Positions 43,391 to 52,154 of a stretch of DNA of 64,000 nucleotides are shown here, in pieces. Source of the DNA: Streptomyces zaomyceticus (GTDB lineage Bacteria > Actinomycetota > Actinomycetes > Streptomycetales > Streptomycetaceae); the NCBI RefSeq assembly GCF_014656215.1, contig NZ_BNBZ01000035.1, forward strand, positions 1-64,000, given 5' to 3'. Position numbers and translations under genes: made by a program. Under the pieces are notes generated by a model, which searched no databases, was not told where the DNA came from, and worked only from the letters and a program-made list of their open reading frames with translations. Position 1 is the stretch's first letter; each line of letters begins with the position of its first letter.

Positions 43391-43574
43391 GCCCGCCATG
43401 CTCCCCGCCTTCGGTCCGTCGACGGGGGAACCCGCGACGACGGGCGTGCCTCCGGGCCCGGGTGCGCCGGGTTCCCGAAGCCGAGGGCGTGTCGCGTTCG
43501 GGACCCGTGACGCATCCGGAAGGCGTCGAACCGCCGAAGGAGAGGCACCGGCCCCCGAGCGAAGGAGTACGGTC

Positions 43575-44240
43575 ATGGGCGTCGACGGAGCCAGGGTCCT
43601 CGTGGTCGGCGCGACCGGTGAGATCGGCGGGCAGGCCGCCGGACAGCTGGCCCGGCGCGGTACCGCGCTCGCGCTGGCCGGCCGGAACCGTGACCGTCTC
43701 GAGGAGCGGGCTTCCGCGCTCGGCGAGCGTCCCTGGCGCTCCTTCGACGCGTACGACCTGGACGGCTGCGCGCAGCTCGCCCCCTGGGCCAAGGCTGCGC
43801 TCGGAGGCCTCGACGCGCTGGTGGTGGCCGTCGGCGTGGCGGGCTTCGGATCCGCCGCGAAGATGCCGGACGCCTCGGCCGAGCACCTGTTCGCCGTGAA
43901 CGCCCTGGCCCCGATGGCCGTCGTCAGGGGCGCCCTGGCCGTGATGTCCCCGGGTGGCGTCGTGTCCGTGGTGACGGGCGAGATCGTGGACCGCCCCGCA
44001 CTGGCCATGGCCGACTACGCGGCGGCGAAGACGGCCCTCGCCACCTGGCTCGGGGTGGCGGGGCGCGAGGTCCGTCGGGATCGCATCACGGTCATGGACG
44101 TGCGGATGCCGCACCTGGACACCGGGTTCGCCGCCCGCGCGGCCGTGGGTACCGCCCCGGCACTGGGCCCCGGCGCGGCTCCCGCGGAGGCCGTGCGCGA
44201 GCACGTGGTCCTCCCGGTCCTCGACGCGCTGCGCCGCTGA
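43575..44240 (+). CDS. Short-chain dehydrogenase/reductase
   Basis: 221 residues; ATG with GAAGGAG upstream. Cofactor motif VLVVGATGEIGGQAAGQLAR, Asp in YDLDGC and catalytic ADYAAAKTALA (Tyr-x3-Lys) after Ser in VVSVVTGEI. NADP-type dehydrogenase of unknown substrate. It ends 15 bases before the hydrolase gene of the ECF-sigma operon, which is convergent. In proteobacterial lipid-modification clusters with similar enzymes an SDR is often the next gene, which makes this one a candidate member. Confidence 0.85.
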   Translation: MGVDGARVLVVGATGEIGGQAAGQLARRGTALALAGRNRDRLEERASALGERPWRSFDAYDLDGCAQLAPWAKAALGGLDALVVAVGVAGFGSAAKMPDASAEHLFAVNALAPMAVVRGALAVMSPGGVVSVVTGEIVDRPALAMADYAAAKTALATWLGVAGREVRRDRITVMDVRMPHLDTGFAARAAVGTAPALGPGAAPAEAVREHVVLPVLDALRR

Positions 44241-44255
44241 ATCGACGCGCCCCCG

Positions 44256-44945
44256 TCAGATCGGTCCGTGCTCCCCGGACCGCCCGCCCGACGGCGGGGC
44301 GTCCAGCAGTCCGACGACGAGTTCCGTGGTGCGGCGCTGCCAATCGGCCGCACCGCGGAGCATCGCGTGCCCCCCGCGCCGCATCGGAACGCCCTCCGCG
44401 TGGGCGCCGGCCGCCCGTGCACGTCGGACGAACTCCCAGGTCTCCCGCGCGGAGGTGACCCGGTCGGCCTCGTCGTGCAGCAGGTGGATCCACCTCCCGG
44501 CGAGATGCTCCACGGGCTCCCCGGGCGGGCACCAGGGGGCCAGGCCGACCACACCCGGGACCAGCGGGTGGCCGGCCGCGCGCAGCGCGGCCCGCGCGCC
44601 CATCGAGTGCCCGACGAGAGCGACCGGGACGGCGCCCACGGTCCGGACCACCTCCGCGAGGGCGGCCTCGGCGTCCCGGGCCGCGTCCGCGCGCACCCCG
44701 TTCCATCCCCGGTGGCGGTAGCGGACCGTGGCGACGAGCACGCTCCGGTCGGCGAGCGCCCGGGAGAGGGCGGCCGCGAACGGGCGCATCCGCAGCGCGG
44801 GAAGGCTGACCCGGGGCGGCGGCTCCAGGCCTTCGGAACGCCCACCGTGCAGGAGGAGTACGGCCGCGGTGGGGACGGCGGGGGCGCTCAGGACGTTCAG
44901 GAGGCCGACCCGACCACGGCGGATGCCCGGGGCCGGGGCGGTCAT
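44256..44945 (-). CDS. Alpha/beta hydrolase
   Basis: 229 residues from ATG 44945, overlapping the upstream gene stop by ATGA. Nucleophile elbow VALVGHSMGARAAL and catalytic His near the C-terminal MRRGGHAMLRG; Asp in LLHDEADRVT. Last gene of the coupled lipid operon; probably a thioesterase/esterase acting on an acyl product, inferred from place. Confidence 0.85.
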   Translation of the reverse strand: MTAPAPGIRRGRVGLLNVLSAPAVPTAAVLLLHGGRSEGLEPPPRVSLPALRMRPFAAALSRALADRSVLVATVRYRHRGWNGVRADAARDAEAALAEVVRTVGAVPVALVGHSMGARAALRAAGHPLVPGVVGLAPWCPPGEPVEHLAGRWIHLLHDEADRVTSARETWEFVRRARAAGAHAEGVPMRRGGHAMLRGAADWQRRTTELVVGLLDAPPSGGRSGEHGPI

Positions 44946-45757
44946 CCGGAGTCCGTACGGCTCGTCGCGCGACGCGGCGGGCGGGGGAAGAAACCGCTCG
45001 TCCGGGCCGCGTAGGCCGACCAGCCGGGGCGGTCGGCCATATGGGCGTCCAGCAGCCGCTTGCCGCTTCCCCAGATGAGGAGCCCGCTCATCACCAGGGG
45101 CGACACGAGGGTGAGGGCCGCGGTCGTCCAACTCGCGCAGGCGGTCAGGTAGAGGCCCCACCAGACCAGGAAGTCGCCGAAGTAGTTGGGGTGCCGGGTC
45201 CAGCTCCAGAGCCCCTGGTCCATGATCCGCCCGCGATGGGCGGGATCCGCCTTGAAACGGGCCAGCTGGTGGTCGCCCACGGCCTCGAAGGACAGGCCCA
45301 CGGCCCACAGGGCCAGCCCGGTGACCAGGAGGACGTCCACCCCCTCGGGGAGGTACGCCGCGGCCTGGACGGGGAGCGAGACGAGCCAGACGAGGGCGCC
45401 CTGGAGCAGGTAGACCTTGCGCAGCGCGTAGAGGGCCGGGCTGCCCGGGGCGCGGGCGAGCATCCGGGCGTAGCGGGGGTCCTCGCCGTGGCCGCGTCCT
45501 CTGCGGGCGATGTGGACCGCGAGCCGCAGGCCCCAGAGGCAGGTCGCCACGGTGACGGCGAGGCGCCGGGTGTCGTCCCCGTAGCCGGCGGAGAGCACCC
45601 AGGTGACCAGGGCGACGGCGGCGAAGGCGAGGCCCCAGGCCACGTCGACGATCCGGTGCACCCCCTTCACCAGGGCCACGGCGAACGTGACCAGCATGAC
45701 CGCGAGCGCCGCGCCGGCCGCGGCGGCCAGATTGACGGCGAAGGCGGATCCGTTCAC
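44942..45757 (-). CDS. DUF1295 membrane protein (isoprenylcysteine methyltransferase-like fold)
   Basis: 271 residues from GTG 45757 (GGGAGG upstream; GTGA overlap with the cyclopropane-synthase-like gene). Six or seven membrane helices and the family's C-terminal GLWSWTRHPNYFGDFLVWWG block, a steroid-5-alpha-reductase/ICMT-like NADPH or SAM pocket. In homologous clusters DUF1295 accompanies fatty-acid-modifying enzymes; the exact reaction is unknown. Confidence 0.88.
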   Translation of the reverse strand: MNGSAFAVNLAAAAGAALAVMLVTFAVALVKGVHRIVDVAWGLAFAAVALVTWVLSAGYGDDTRRLAVTVATCLWGLRLAVHIARRGRGHGEDPRYARMLARAPGSPALYALRKVYLLQGALVWLVSLPVQAAAYLPEGVDVLLVTGLALWAVGLSFEAVGDHQLARFKADPAHRGRIMDQGLWSWTRHPNYFGDFLVWWGLYLTACASWTTAALTLVSPLVMSGLLIWGSGKRLLDAHMADRPGWSAYAARTSGFFPRPPRRATSRTDSG

Positions 45758-47079
45758 CGGGCAGCCTCCCCGTCCGGGCCTGAGGCGACCATCCGGAACT
45801 GCCGGACGTCGAGGTAGCGCGAGCGGAATCCCGCCTCCGAGTACGCGAGATACAGCTCCCACATGCGGCGGAACGTGCCGTCGAAGCCGAGCGCGTCGAC
45901 CGCGTCGGGCTGCGCGACGAAGCGCTCCCGCCAGAGACGGAGCGTCTCGGCGTAGTGGTCGCCGAATCCGAGGTCGTGGGTGATGTCCAGGCCGGCGGCG
46001 GCACTCTCCCGGGCGATGGCGTGCCGTGAGGGAATGAGGCCGCCGGGGAAGACGTACTTGCTGATCCAGGTGTGGGTCCGGGCGGTCGCGAGCATCCGGT
46101 CGTGCGGCATCGTGATGGCCTGGAGGGCCACGATGCCGCCGGGGGCGAGAAGCCGGCGCAGGGCGGTGAAGTACGAGGGCCAGAAATCGGCACCGACCGC
46201 CTCGATCATCTCGACGCTGACGACGGCGTCGTACCGGCCCTCGACCTCGCGGTAGTCACGCAGCTCGACGGTCACCCGCCCGGTCACGCCCGCGTCGGCG
46301 ATCCGGCGCAGCGCCAGGTCGCGCTGCTCCTCGGAGAGCGTGACGGTCAGGACGTCGGCGCCGCGTGCGGCGGCCCGGATCGCGAGTTCGCCCCAGCCGG
46401 TGCCGATCTCCAGGAGCCGGGTTCCCCGGCGGACGCCCGCGGCGTCGAGGAGCCGGTCGATCTTGCGGTGCTGGGCCGCCGTCAGGGCGTCCGGTGTGGC
46501 GGGGAGGGTGTCGAACAGGGCCGAGGAGTACGTCAGGCTCGGGTCGAGGAAGAGCGCGAACAGTTCGTTCGACAGGTCGTAGTGCCGGTGGATGTTGTCG
46601 CGCGCGCCTTCGAGGGTGCCGCGGTCGCTCAGCGGCCGCCGGTGCGCCCAGACTCCTCGGAGGAGGCGCAGCGGAGCCGGTATGAGGGCGTCGATGTGCG
46701 TGGCGAGCACGGTGAGCAGGCCGACGAGGTCGTCGCTGTCCCATTCGCCGGCCATGTAGGACTCGCCGAAGCCGATGAGGCCGTCGGCGCCGATCCGCCG
46801 GTGGAAGGCCGCCGGGTCGTGCAGCGTCAGCGTGGGTGTGCCGTCCCGGGGCGTGTCGTCCCGGGGGACGCCCGGCCGGGGAACACGCAGGGGCCCGGCA
46901 CCGTGGCGCACCCGCAACGGCATGCGGGCCAGGCCGCGTTCGACGAGACCCCGGGCGACGGCCGTGCGCGGGGCCGAGGCACGGGGAAGGCGGACGACGT
47001 CGGGCCAGCGTCCGGGATCGACGGCCGGGCGACGACCGGTCGTGCCGCCGGGTGCGTCCGACGAGGTGGAAAGTGTCAC
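45754..47079 (-). CDS. Cyclopropane-fatty-acid-synthase-like methyltransferase
   Basis: 441 residues from GTG 47079, overlapping the DUF1365 stop by GTGA. SAM-binding motif LLEIGTGWGELAIRAAARGA; the fatty-acid-synthase signatures NIHRHYDLSNELFALFLD, YSSALFD, VSVEMIEAVG and ISKYVFPGG are present. N-terminal ~165 residues are extra or loosely conserved. In Rhodobacter a similar enzyme (UfaM) methylates unsaturated phospholipid chains en route to furan fatty acids; here the product could be methylated, cyclopropanated or furanised lipid. Confidence 0.9.
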   Translation of the reverse strand: MTLSTSSDAPGGTTGRRPAVDPGRWPDVVRLPRASAPRTAVARGLVERGLARMPLRVRHGAGPLRVPRPGVPRDDTPRDGTPTLTLHDPAAFHRRIGADGLIGFGESYMAGEWDSDDLVGLLTVLATHIDALIPAPLRLLRGVWAHRRPLSDRGTLEGARDNIHRHYDLSNELFALFLDPSLTYSSALFDTLPATPDALTAAQHRKIDRLLDAAGVRRGTRLLEIGTGWGELAIRAAARGADVLTVTLSEEQRDLALRRIADAGVTGRVTVELRDYREVEGRYDAVVSVEMIEAVGADFWPSYFTALRRLLAPGGIVALQAITMPHDRMLATARTHTWISKYVFPGGLIPSRHAIARESAAAGLDITHDLGFGDHYAETLRLWRERFVAQPDAVDALGFDGTFRRMWELYLAYSEAGFRSRYLDVRQFRMVASGPDGEAAR

Positions 47080-47828
47080 AGCATGCCTTCTCGGGTGGGC
47101 GGAACGGGTCGCGGACGTACGGGAAGTCCCTTGAGGTACAGACGGATTCCGTGCCAGCGGATGCCGATACTGACGGCCGCCGTGGACCACGGGTGGCGCA
47201 GCGCGGCGGTCAGCAGACCGCGTGCGTCGGCGGGGCGGTGCCGGCCGCGGACGGTGGCGGTGAGCGGCCGGCTCCCGTCCCCGAGCCGCAGTTGGACGGT
47301 GAGGTCGAGGGACTCCCCGGGGAGCGGCAGCCGCATCCGGTAGGAGCCCTCGACGTCGAAGAACGGTGAGACGTAGAAGTCCTTGGCCACCTGGGCGCGC
47401 CCTTCGGCGTCGGGCCGCAGCAGATAGCAGTGCCGGCCGCCGTACGTGTTGTGGACCTCGGCCACGACGCAGACGGGCCGGCCGGCCCGGTCGTGACACC
47501 AGTACACCGTGAGCGGGTTGAACACATGCCCGAAAACCCGGGCATGGGCCAGCATCAGGACCCGGCCGTCCGCGTCTCCCACACCGTGCGACGCCAGATA
47601 GGCGTCGAGGCCGGCCCGGATGGTGGGGGCCCGGCCGCCGAAGTGGTCGCGTGCGTCGAAGCGGCCGAGGGGCCGGAGCGCGCGGGGCAGCGAGGGCAGG
47701 GCGTCGAGGTCGACGAGCCAGAGGTAGGTGCGCCGGCGCAGCGAGTGGTGGACCGGCTGCACACGCGTGTGGGCGACCTCGCAGGTGTACAGCGCGGGTA
47801 CCGGTGGTGAGGTGCCGGCGGACGTCAC
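47076..47828 (-). CDS. DUF1365 protein
   Basis: 250 residues, GTG 47828 overlapping the FAD enzyme stop. Typical family blocks: HSLRRRTYLWLVDLDALPSL, FGHVFNPLTVYWCHDRAG, VAEVHNTYGGRHCYLL and KDFYVSPFFDVEGSYRM. DUF1365 always travels with an FAD oxidoreductase and a cyclopropane-synthase-like methyltransferase, as here. Function unknown; likely part of fatty acid desaturation/modification. Confidence 0.9.
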   Translation of the reverse strand: MTSAGTSPPVPALYTCEVAHTRVQPVHHSLRRRTYLWLVDLDALPSLPRALRPLGRFDARDHFGGRAPTIRAGLDAYLASHGVGDADGRVLMLAHARVFGHVFNPLTVYWCHDRAGRPVCVVAEVHNTYGGRHCYLLRPDAEGRAQVAKDFYVSPFFDVEGSYRMRLPLPGESLDLTVQLRLGDGSRPLTATVRGRHRPADARGLLTAALRHPWSTAAVSIGIRWHGIRLYLKGLPVRPRPVPPTREGML

Positions 47829-49081
47829 CAGTTCACCCCCAGGGCCCGGGCCGCCTCGACCCCGGAGCGGCAGCCGTCCTCGTGGAAGCCCCAGCCGTGG
47901 TAGGCGCCGGCGAAGGCGGTGACCGAGGTGGCGAGGCCGGGGAGTTCACGCTGGGCGGCGACCGAACGCGGTGTGTAGACGGGGTGCTCGTACACCATCC
48001 GGGCGATCACCCTGCTCTCTTCGACACGGTCGTCGGGGTTGAGGGTCACGATGTGCGGCTCGGGCACCGTGAGGCGCTGGAGCCGGTTCATGTCGTAGCT
48101 CACCTGAACGGACCCGGGGCGTGCCGAGCAGGACGGGAGCCAGTAGTTCCAGGAGGCGCGCGCGTGGGGCGAGCGCGGCAGGACGGAGGCGTCCCGGTGC
48201 AGCACGGTGGGGTTCCGGGAGTAGGTGAACGAGCCGAGGACGCGCCGCTCGTCGGGCGTAGCGTCCGCGAGGATCCGCAGGGCCTGATCGGGATGGACGG
48301 CCACCACGACGGCCGCGTGGACCTCGGATTCGCCGTCCTCGGTGGTCACGCGCACATGGTCGGGGCCCCGCTCGACCGCCCGTACGGGCGTGGCGGTGCG
48401 GACGGAGGAGAGTCGCTTGGCCACCTTGTCGACATAGGCCGACGAGCCCCCGGTCACGGTCTTCCACCGGGGCGAACCGGTGACGGAGAGCAGCCCGTGG
48501 TGGTCGAGGAAGCGGAAGAGATAGGCCGCCGGGTACTCCAGGGCGGTGTCCGGGGCGCAGGACCAGACGGAGGAGACGAGCGGGACGGCGAAGTGACCGA
48601 CGAAGTACGGGGAGAACCCGCCTTGCCGCAGGAACGCCCCGAGGGTCCGGGTGTCGTCCCCCGAGGCGAGCAGCCGACGGGCGGCCCGATGGAAGCGGGG
48701 TACGTCGGCGAGCATCCGCAGATGGCGGCCGCGGCGCAGGTTCCCGCCGCTCAGCAGCCCGCGGGGGCCGCGCGCGCCCGCGTATTCGAGGCCGCAGCCG
48801 TCGCATCGTACGGACATGCTCATCTCGGAGTCCTGGGTGTCGACACCGAGTTCGCGGAAGAGTCTCAGGAGGTACGGGTAGGTGCGCTCGTTGTGGACGA
48901 TGAAGCCGGTGTCCACCTTCAGTATGCCGCCCGCTCCGGTCGCGAGTTCATGCGTGTGCGCATGGCCGCCGAGCCGGGAGTCGGCCTCGTACAGGACCAC
49001 GTCGTACGCCTTCGAGAGCACGTGCCCGGCGGTCAGGCCCGCCACTCCCGACCCGATCACCGCGACGCTGCGCCGGTTCAT
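47825..49081 (-). CDS. FAD-dependent amine-oxidase-like oxidoreductase
   Basis: 418 residues from ATG 49081, AGGGGG upstream (ATG 49096, whose ATGA overlaps the sigma gene stop, is an alternative). Dinucleotide-binding start VAVIGSGVAGLTAGHVLSKA with the acidic tip YEADSRLGGHAHTH, then VDTGFIVHNERTYPYL. C-terminal FAD stretch ITAFAGAYHGWGFHEDGC-like. In related clusters this protein may dehydrogenate lipid chains. First enzyme of the operon and coupled to the ECF sigma. Confidence 0.88.
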   Translation of the reverse strand: MNRRSVAVIGSGVAGLTAGHVLSKAYDVVLYEADSRLGGHAHTHELATGAGGILKVDTGFIVHNERTYPYLLRLFRELGVDTQDSEMSMSVRCDGCGLEYAGARGPRGLLSGGNLRRGRHLRMLADVPRFHRAARRLLASGDDTRTLGAFLRQGGFSPYFVGHFAVPLVSSVWSCAPDTALEYPAAYLFRFLDHHGLLSVTGSPRWKTVTGGSSAYVDKVAKRLSSVRTATPVRAVERGPDHVRVTTEDGESEVHAAVVVAVHPDQALRILADATPDERRVLGSFTYSRNPTVLHRDASVLPRSPHARASWNYWLPSCSARPGSVQVSYDMNRLQRLTVPEPHIVTLNPDDRVEESRVIARMVYEHPVYTPRSVAAQRELPGLATSVTAFAGAYHGWGFHEDGCRSGVEAARALGVNW

Positions 49082-49092
49082 TCCCTGCCCCC

Positions 49093-49956
49093 TCATGTAC
49101 GTCGGCTTCCGCACGCCGGTTGCGCGGAATGCCTGTGCTGCTGTTCGGAGCCGTCGGGCCTGCGGATGGGTGCGTGGCCCGAGGGCGTGCCGACGGTGCC
49201 CGGCGAGGTCGCCGCGGACTGCCGGGCGGAGGGCCGGCCGGCCGAAGCGCGGCCCGCCGGGTCCGGAGCGAGGTTGCCGCGCAGTCGCGCGAGCCCCCGC
49301 CGGGTGTGGCTCTTCACCGTGCCGAGCGGCATGCCGGTCCGTAGCGCGATCGACGTCTGCGTCAGGTCCCCGAAGAACGCGAGGGTGAGGACGTCGCGCT
49401 GCACACGCGGCAGACGGGCGAGCTCACCCATGATCACGACCCGGTCCAGTACGTGCTCGGTGCCGTCCGCGGACACCACGTGCGGGGGGAGCGCGGCGCC
49501 GGCGGCGGCGACGAGCTCGGTCCGGCGGGTGCGCGCGGAGAGAGCGTCGGCGACCTTGCGGCGGGCGATGCCGACCAGCCAGGCGGGAACGGGTCCGCGC
49601 TCCGGGCGGTACCCCTCGCGGCCCCGCCAGGCGGCGAGGAAGACCTGCTGGGTCACGTCCTCGGCCTCACGCGCGTCCCCGATCGCACGGGTCGCGAGGG
49701 TCTGTACGAGGCCGCCCCAGCGTCGGTAGGCCAGTGCGAGGCAGTTCTCGTCCCCCTGGACGAGTCCCTTGCCGATCTCCTCGTCGGTCGGCTCGTGCGA
49801 CGCGGGCGACATCTGCGCCGCCGGCGACGCGGTAGCGGTGCGGTCCCCGCGTGCCGGGCGGTCGGGTGGTGACTGCGCACGACCGCCCGGGCGGGAACGG
49901 CCACCGTCGGAGGCCGGCGGGCCGGGGCGGGTTGGTACGCCGAGCGTTGTGATCAT
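49093..49956 (-). CDS. ECF RNA polymerase sigma factor heading the lipid operon
   Basis: 287 residues from ATG 49956 (AGGAG upstream). Sigma2 around CLALAYRRWGGLVQTLATRA and AEDVTQQVFLAAWRG; sigma4 around TQTSIALRTGMPLGTVKSHT. The N-terminal 60 residues and C-terminal ~60 residues are low-complexity (Pro/Ser/Arg). No anti-sigma gene is nearby, so control must come from the divergent MerR-B12 regulator or elsewhere. Its place at the head of a fatty-acid-modification operon recalls LitS and RpoE of other bacteria. Confidence 0.9.
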   Translation of the reverse strand: MITTLGVPTRPGPPASDGGRSRPGGRAQSPPDRPARGDRTATASPAAQMSPASHEPTDEEIGKGLVQGDENCLALAYRRWGGLVQTLATRAIGDAREAEDVTQQVFLAAWRGREGYRPERGPVPAWLVGIARRKVADALSARTRRTELVAAAGAALPPHVVSADGTEHVLDRVVIMGELARLPRVQRDVLTLAFFGDLTQTSIALRTGMPLGTVKSHTRRGLARLRGNLAPDPAGRASAGRPSARQSAATSPGTVGTPSGHAPIRRPDGSEQQHRHSAQPACGSRRT

Positions 49957-50302
49957 GACGACTCCTCTCGCCCGTCCTGCGGGCCGGAAGGCGAGGGCCG
50001 CCGCTCCTGCGAGGGGCGGTCCACCGACCGGGCGAGCACCTCCCGGCGCTCTCAGGTTCCGGCGAAGGGGAGTCGGGACTCAAGACGCATCGTTTGCGCA
50101 GCGTTTATCCGGTGCGGCAGAAACCGGTGCGACCGGTCCGATCCCGGGCGACCGCTCCGGTCCCGGTACGACCGCTGCGAACCCGAGGCCGCGCAGGATT
50201 CCCCGCATGGGCCCACCCGCCCCGCATCCGCACGTGGCTCTCCGGGGGAAAGGACGAGTGAGGATCACAAGGATCTTCGGGACCTGACCAGGAGGTCGCA
50301 CA
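49957..50302. promoter_or_regulatory. Divergent promoter region between ECF sigma and SRPBCC gene
   Basis: About 346 bases. Contains GACGCATCGTTTGCGCA (50084-50100), an imperfect version of the perfect palindrome CGCATCGTTGATGCG found in front of the MerR-B12 gene (50798-50812). A common regulator could act on both. No clear -35/-10 pair could be fixed. Confidence 0.5.
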
Positions 50303-50743
50303 GTGATCACGGTGGAACGGAACATCCTCCTCGCCGCCCCGCTCGACAGCGCGGTCGCCTATCTGGAGGACTTCGGGCGGACCGTGGAATGGGATCCCGG
50401 CACGGTGCACTGCGTCCGGGTCGACGAGGGGGCCGTGCGACCCGGTGCCACCTGGCACAACACCTCACGCTTCCGCGGGCGCACCACCGAGCTCTCCTAC
50501 CGGCTCGAGGTCAGGGAGCCCGCCCGTCTGGTGTTCGTGGGAACGAACTCCACCGTGGTGGCGAAGGACGAGATGCTCTTCGAGGCACGCCCGGCCGGAG
50601 GGACCTCACTGACGTACCGGGCGTCGCTCCGGTTCAAAGGCCTGGCCAGACTGGCGACACCTTTCCTGAGGGGCGAGTTCGAACGGCTCGCGGACGCCGT
50701 GGCCCAGCGCCTGCCGTCCGCCGTCGCCGAGTACGAGCGCTGA
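50303..50743 (+). CDS. SRPBCC (START-like) lipid/ligand-binding protein
   Basis: 146 residues from GTG 50303 with AGGAGG seven bases upstream. SRPBCC pattern: VERNILLAAPLDSAVAYLED, WDPGTVHCVRVDEG, YRLEVREPARLVFVGTNST and a long C-terminal helix. These small cups bind hydrophobic ligands or cyclise polyketides. Located between the divergent sigma operon and the MerR-B12 gene, it may carry a lipid substrate of the pathway. Confidence 0.85.
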   Translation: MITVERNILLAAPLDSAVAYLEDFGRTVEWDPGTVHCVRVDEGAVRPGATWHNTSRFRGRTTELSYRLEVREPARLVFVGTNSTVVAKDEMLFEARPAGGTSLTYRASLRFKGLARLATPFLRGEFERLADAVAQRLPSAVAEYER

Positions 50744-50797
50744 CCCGGGATCGGCGGACCGGTCGCGCCGGCGCTGGAATCGACGTCCCGGATGATT

Positions 50798-50812
50798 CGC
50801 ATCGTTGATGCG
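50798..50812. promoter_or_regulatory. Perfect palindrome before the MerR-B12 gene
   Basis: CGCATC-GTT-GATGCG lies 16 bases before the ATG at 50829, overlapping the expected leader or -10 zone. Autoregulation by the encoded LitR-like repressor is the simplest reading. Confidence 0.6.
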
Positions 50813-50828
50813 TCGTAAAGAGGGTTCC

Positions 50829-52070
50829 ATGGCAGAAGCAGCGCACGCCATCAGCACCGGTGCGGTGGCCCGGCGCCTCGGAGTGTCGCCGACGACCGTG
50901 CGTTCCTGGGACCAGCGGTACGGGATCGGCCCCGCGGTCCGGGCGGACGGCAAGCATCGGCGCTGGGCTCCCGGGGACATCGCGATGCTCGAGGAGATGT
51001 GCCGCCTCACGGCGGCCGGGGTTCCCCCGGGCGAGGCCGCCCGGGCCGCCCGGGCCACGCGCGGCGGTCCCGGGGCGGCGGCGGCGAAGGGACCGGGGAG
51101 CCGACCCGAGACCCCCGTCGCTTCGCAGACACCGCAGACACCACAGACACCGCAGACACCACAGACACCACAGACGGCGCAGACACGGCAGACGCCGCTC
51201 GTGCAAGAGACACCGCAGGCGCCACAGGAGCCACAGACACCACAGGCATCACAGGCATCACAGGCACCGCAGCTGCGGGAGGCGCCACCGACACCGACAC
51301 CGACACCGCCGTCGCCGCTGCCGTCGCCTTCATCCCGGGGGCGTCAGCCGGGCTCGGGCAACGGTCTCCCCCTCGGCAGCGTGACACCGGAGTGCCGCGG
51401 GCTGGCGCGCGCGGCCGTCCGCCTGGACGGTCCCGCGATGGAGTCCCTGCTGGAGCGGGTCGTCCGCGACTACGGTCTCGTCGCCGCGTGGGAGCAGGTG
51501 ATGGCTCCCGCGCTGCACGCCGTGGGACGCAAATGGGCGTCCTCGGGCGACCGTTACGTCGAGGTGGAACACCTGCTGTCGTGGCACGTCTCGACCGCGC
51601 TGAGACGCAGGGCCGTCGCTTCCCCGGGCCCCTTCGACGCGACGAACCCGGTGGTGCTGGCCTGTGTGCCGGCGGAGGCCCACACGCTGCCCCTGGAGGC
51701 CCTTGCCGCCGGACTCGCCGAACGGGGGCTGCCGTACCGGATGTTCGGCGGAGCGGTCCCCGCCGAAGCCCTGATCGCGGTGGTGCGCAGATCCGGTCCG
51801 GCGGCGGTCGTCCTCTGGTCGCAGGCGCGGTCGACCGCGGCGCACGCGCTCGCGACGTCGGTGGCGGACACCGCGTCCGGGGTCAGGGGGGCCCGCACGA
51901 CTCCGCTCGTGGTCCTCGCGGGACCGGGATGGGCGGGGCGCGGGCCGGGCGTCGGCTTTCTGCGCCCCACCGGCCTGCGCGAGGCGCTCGACGCGATCCT
52001 CCACCTGTACGAGGGGCTCGGTGGGAGCACGGGGCGGCGGGGGCGGGGCGAGGATCCGATCAGATTCTGA
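50829..52070 (+). CDS. LitR/CarH-like MerR regulator with cobalamin-binding domain
   Basis: 413 residues from ATG 50829 (GAGGG upstream). MerR helix-turn-helix ISTGAVARRLGVSPTTVRSW at residues ~7-75. Then a Gln/Pro/Thr repeat linker (~95-150), a four-helix capping domain (~175-265) with Trp236 and Glu247-His248, and a Rossmann B12-binding domain (~268-390) with the likely axial His285 in PAEAHTLPLEALAAGL. In CarH and LitR the Trp/EH pair (Wx9EH) and axial His hold adenosylcobalamin; light breaks the bond and releases DNA. Here the W-to-EH spacing is one residue longer. Family knowledge: LitR controls the ECF sigma LitS. Confidence 0.85.
   Translation: MAEAAHAISTGAVARRLGVSPTTVRSWDQRYGIGPAVRADGKHRRWAPGDIAMLEEMCRLTAAGVPPGEAARAARATRGGPGAAAAKGPGSRPETPVASQTPQTPQTPQTPQTPQTAQTRQTPLVQETPQAPQEPQTPQASQASQAPQLREAPPTPTPTPPSPLPSPSSRGRQPGSGNGLPLGSVTPECRGLARAAVRLDGPAMESLLERVVRDYGLVAAWEQVMAPALHAVGRKWASSGDRYVEVEHLLSWHVSTALRRRAVASPGPFDATNPVVLACVPAEAHTLPLEALAAGLAERGLPYRMFGGAVPAEALIAVVRRSGPAAVVLWSQARSTAAHALATSVADTASGVRGARTTPLVVLAGPGWAGRGPGVGFLRPTGLREALDAILHLYEGLGGSTGRRGRGEDPIRF
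51126..51272. repeat. In-frame CAGACACCACAG-type repeat in the regulator linker
   Basis: About a dozen units of cagacacc(g/a)cagacacc followed by cacaggcatca repeats, encoding Q-T-P-Q-T-P and then Q-A-S-Q-A-S. A contingency-like repeat in a linker between DNA-binding and light-sensing domains. Confidence 0.8.
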
Positions 52071-52154
52071 CGGATCGTCAATTGACGCTGTATCAGTCAT
52101 TGACGGTTCATCCCTCCGGTCACAGAATGCGGTCACCCGACGGAGGGATCGCCC

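Noticed and set aside
51126..51272. CAGACACC repeats as a possible CRISPR array
   Set aside because: Unit length about 9-18 bases with no unique spacers, in frame with a protein linker; not a CRISPR.
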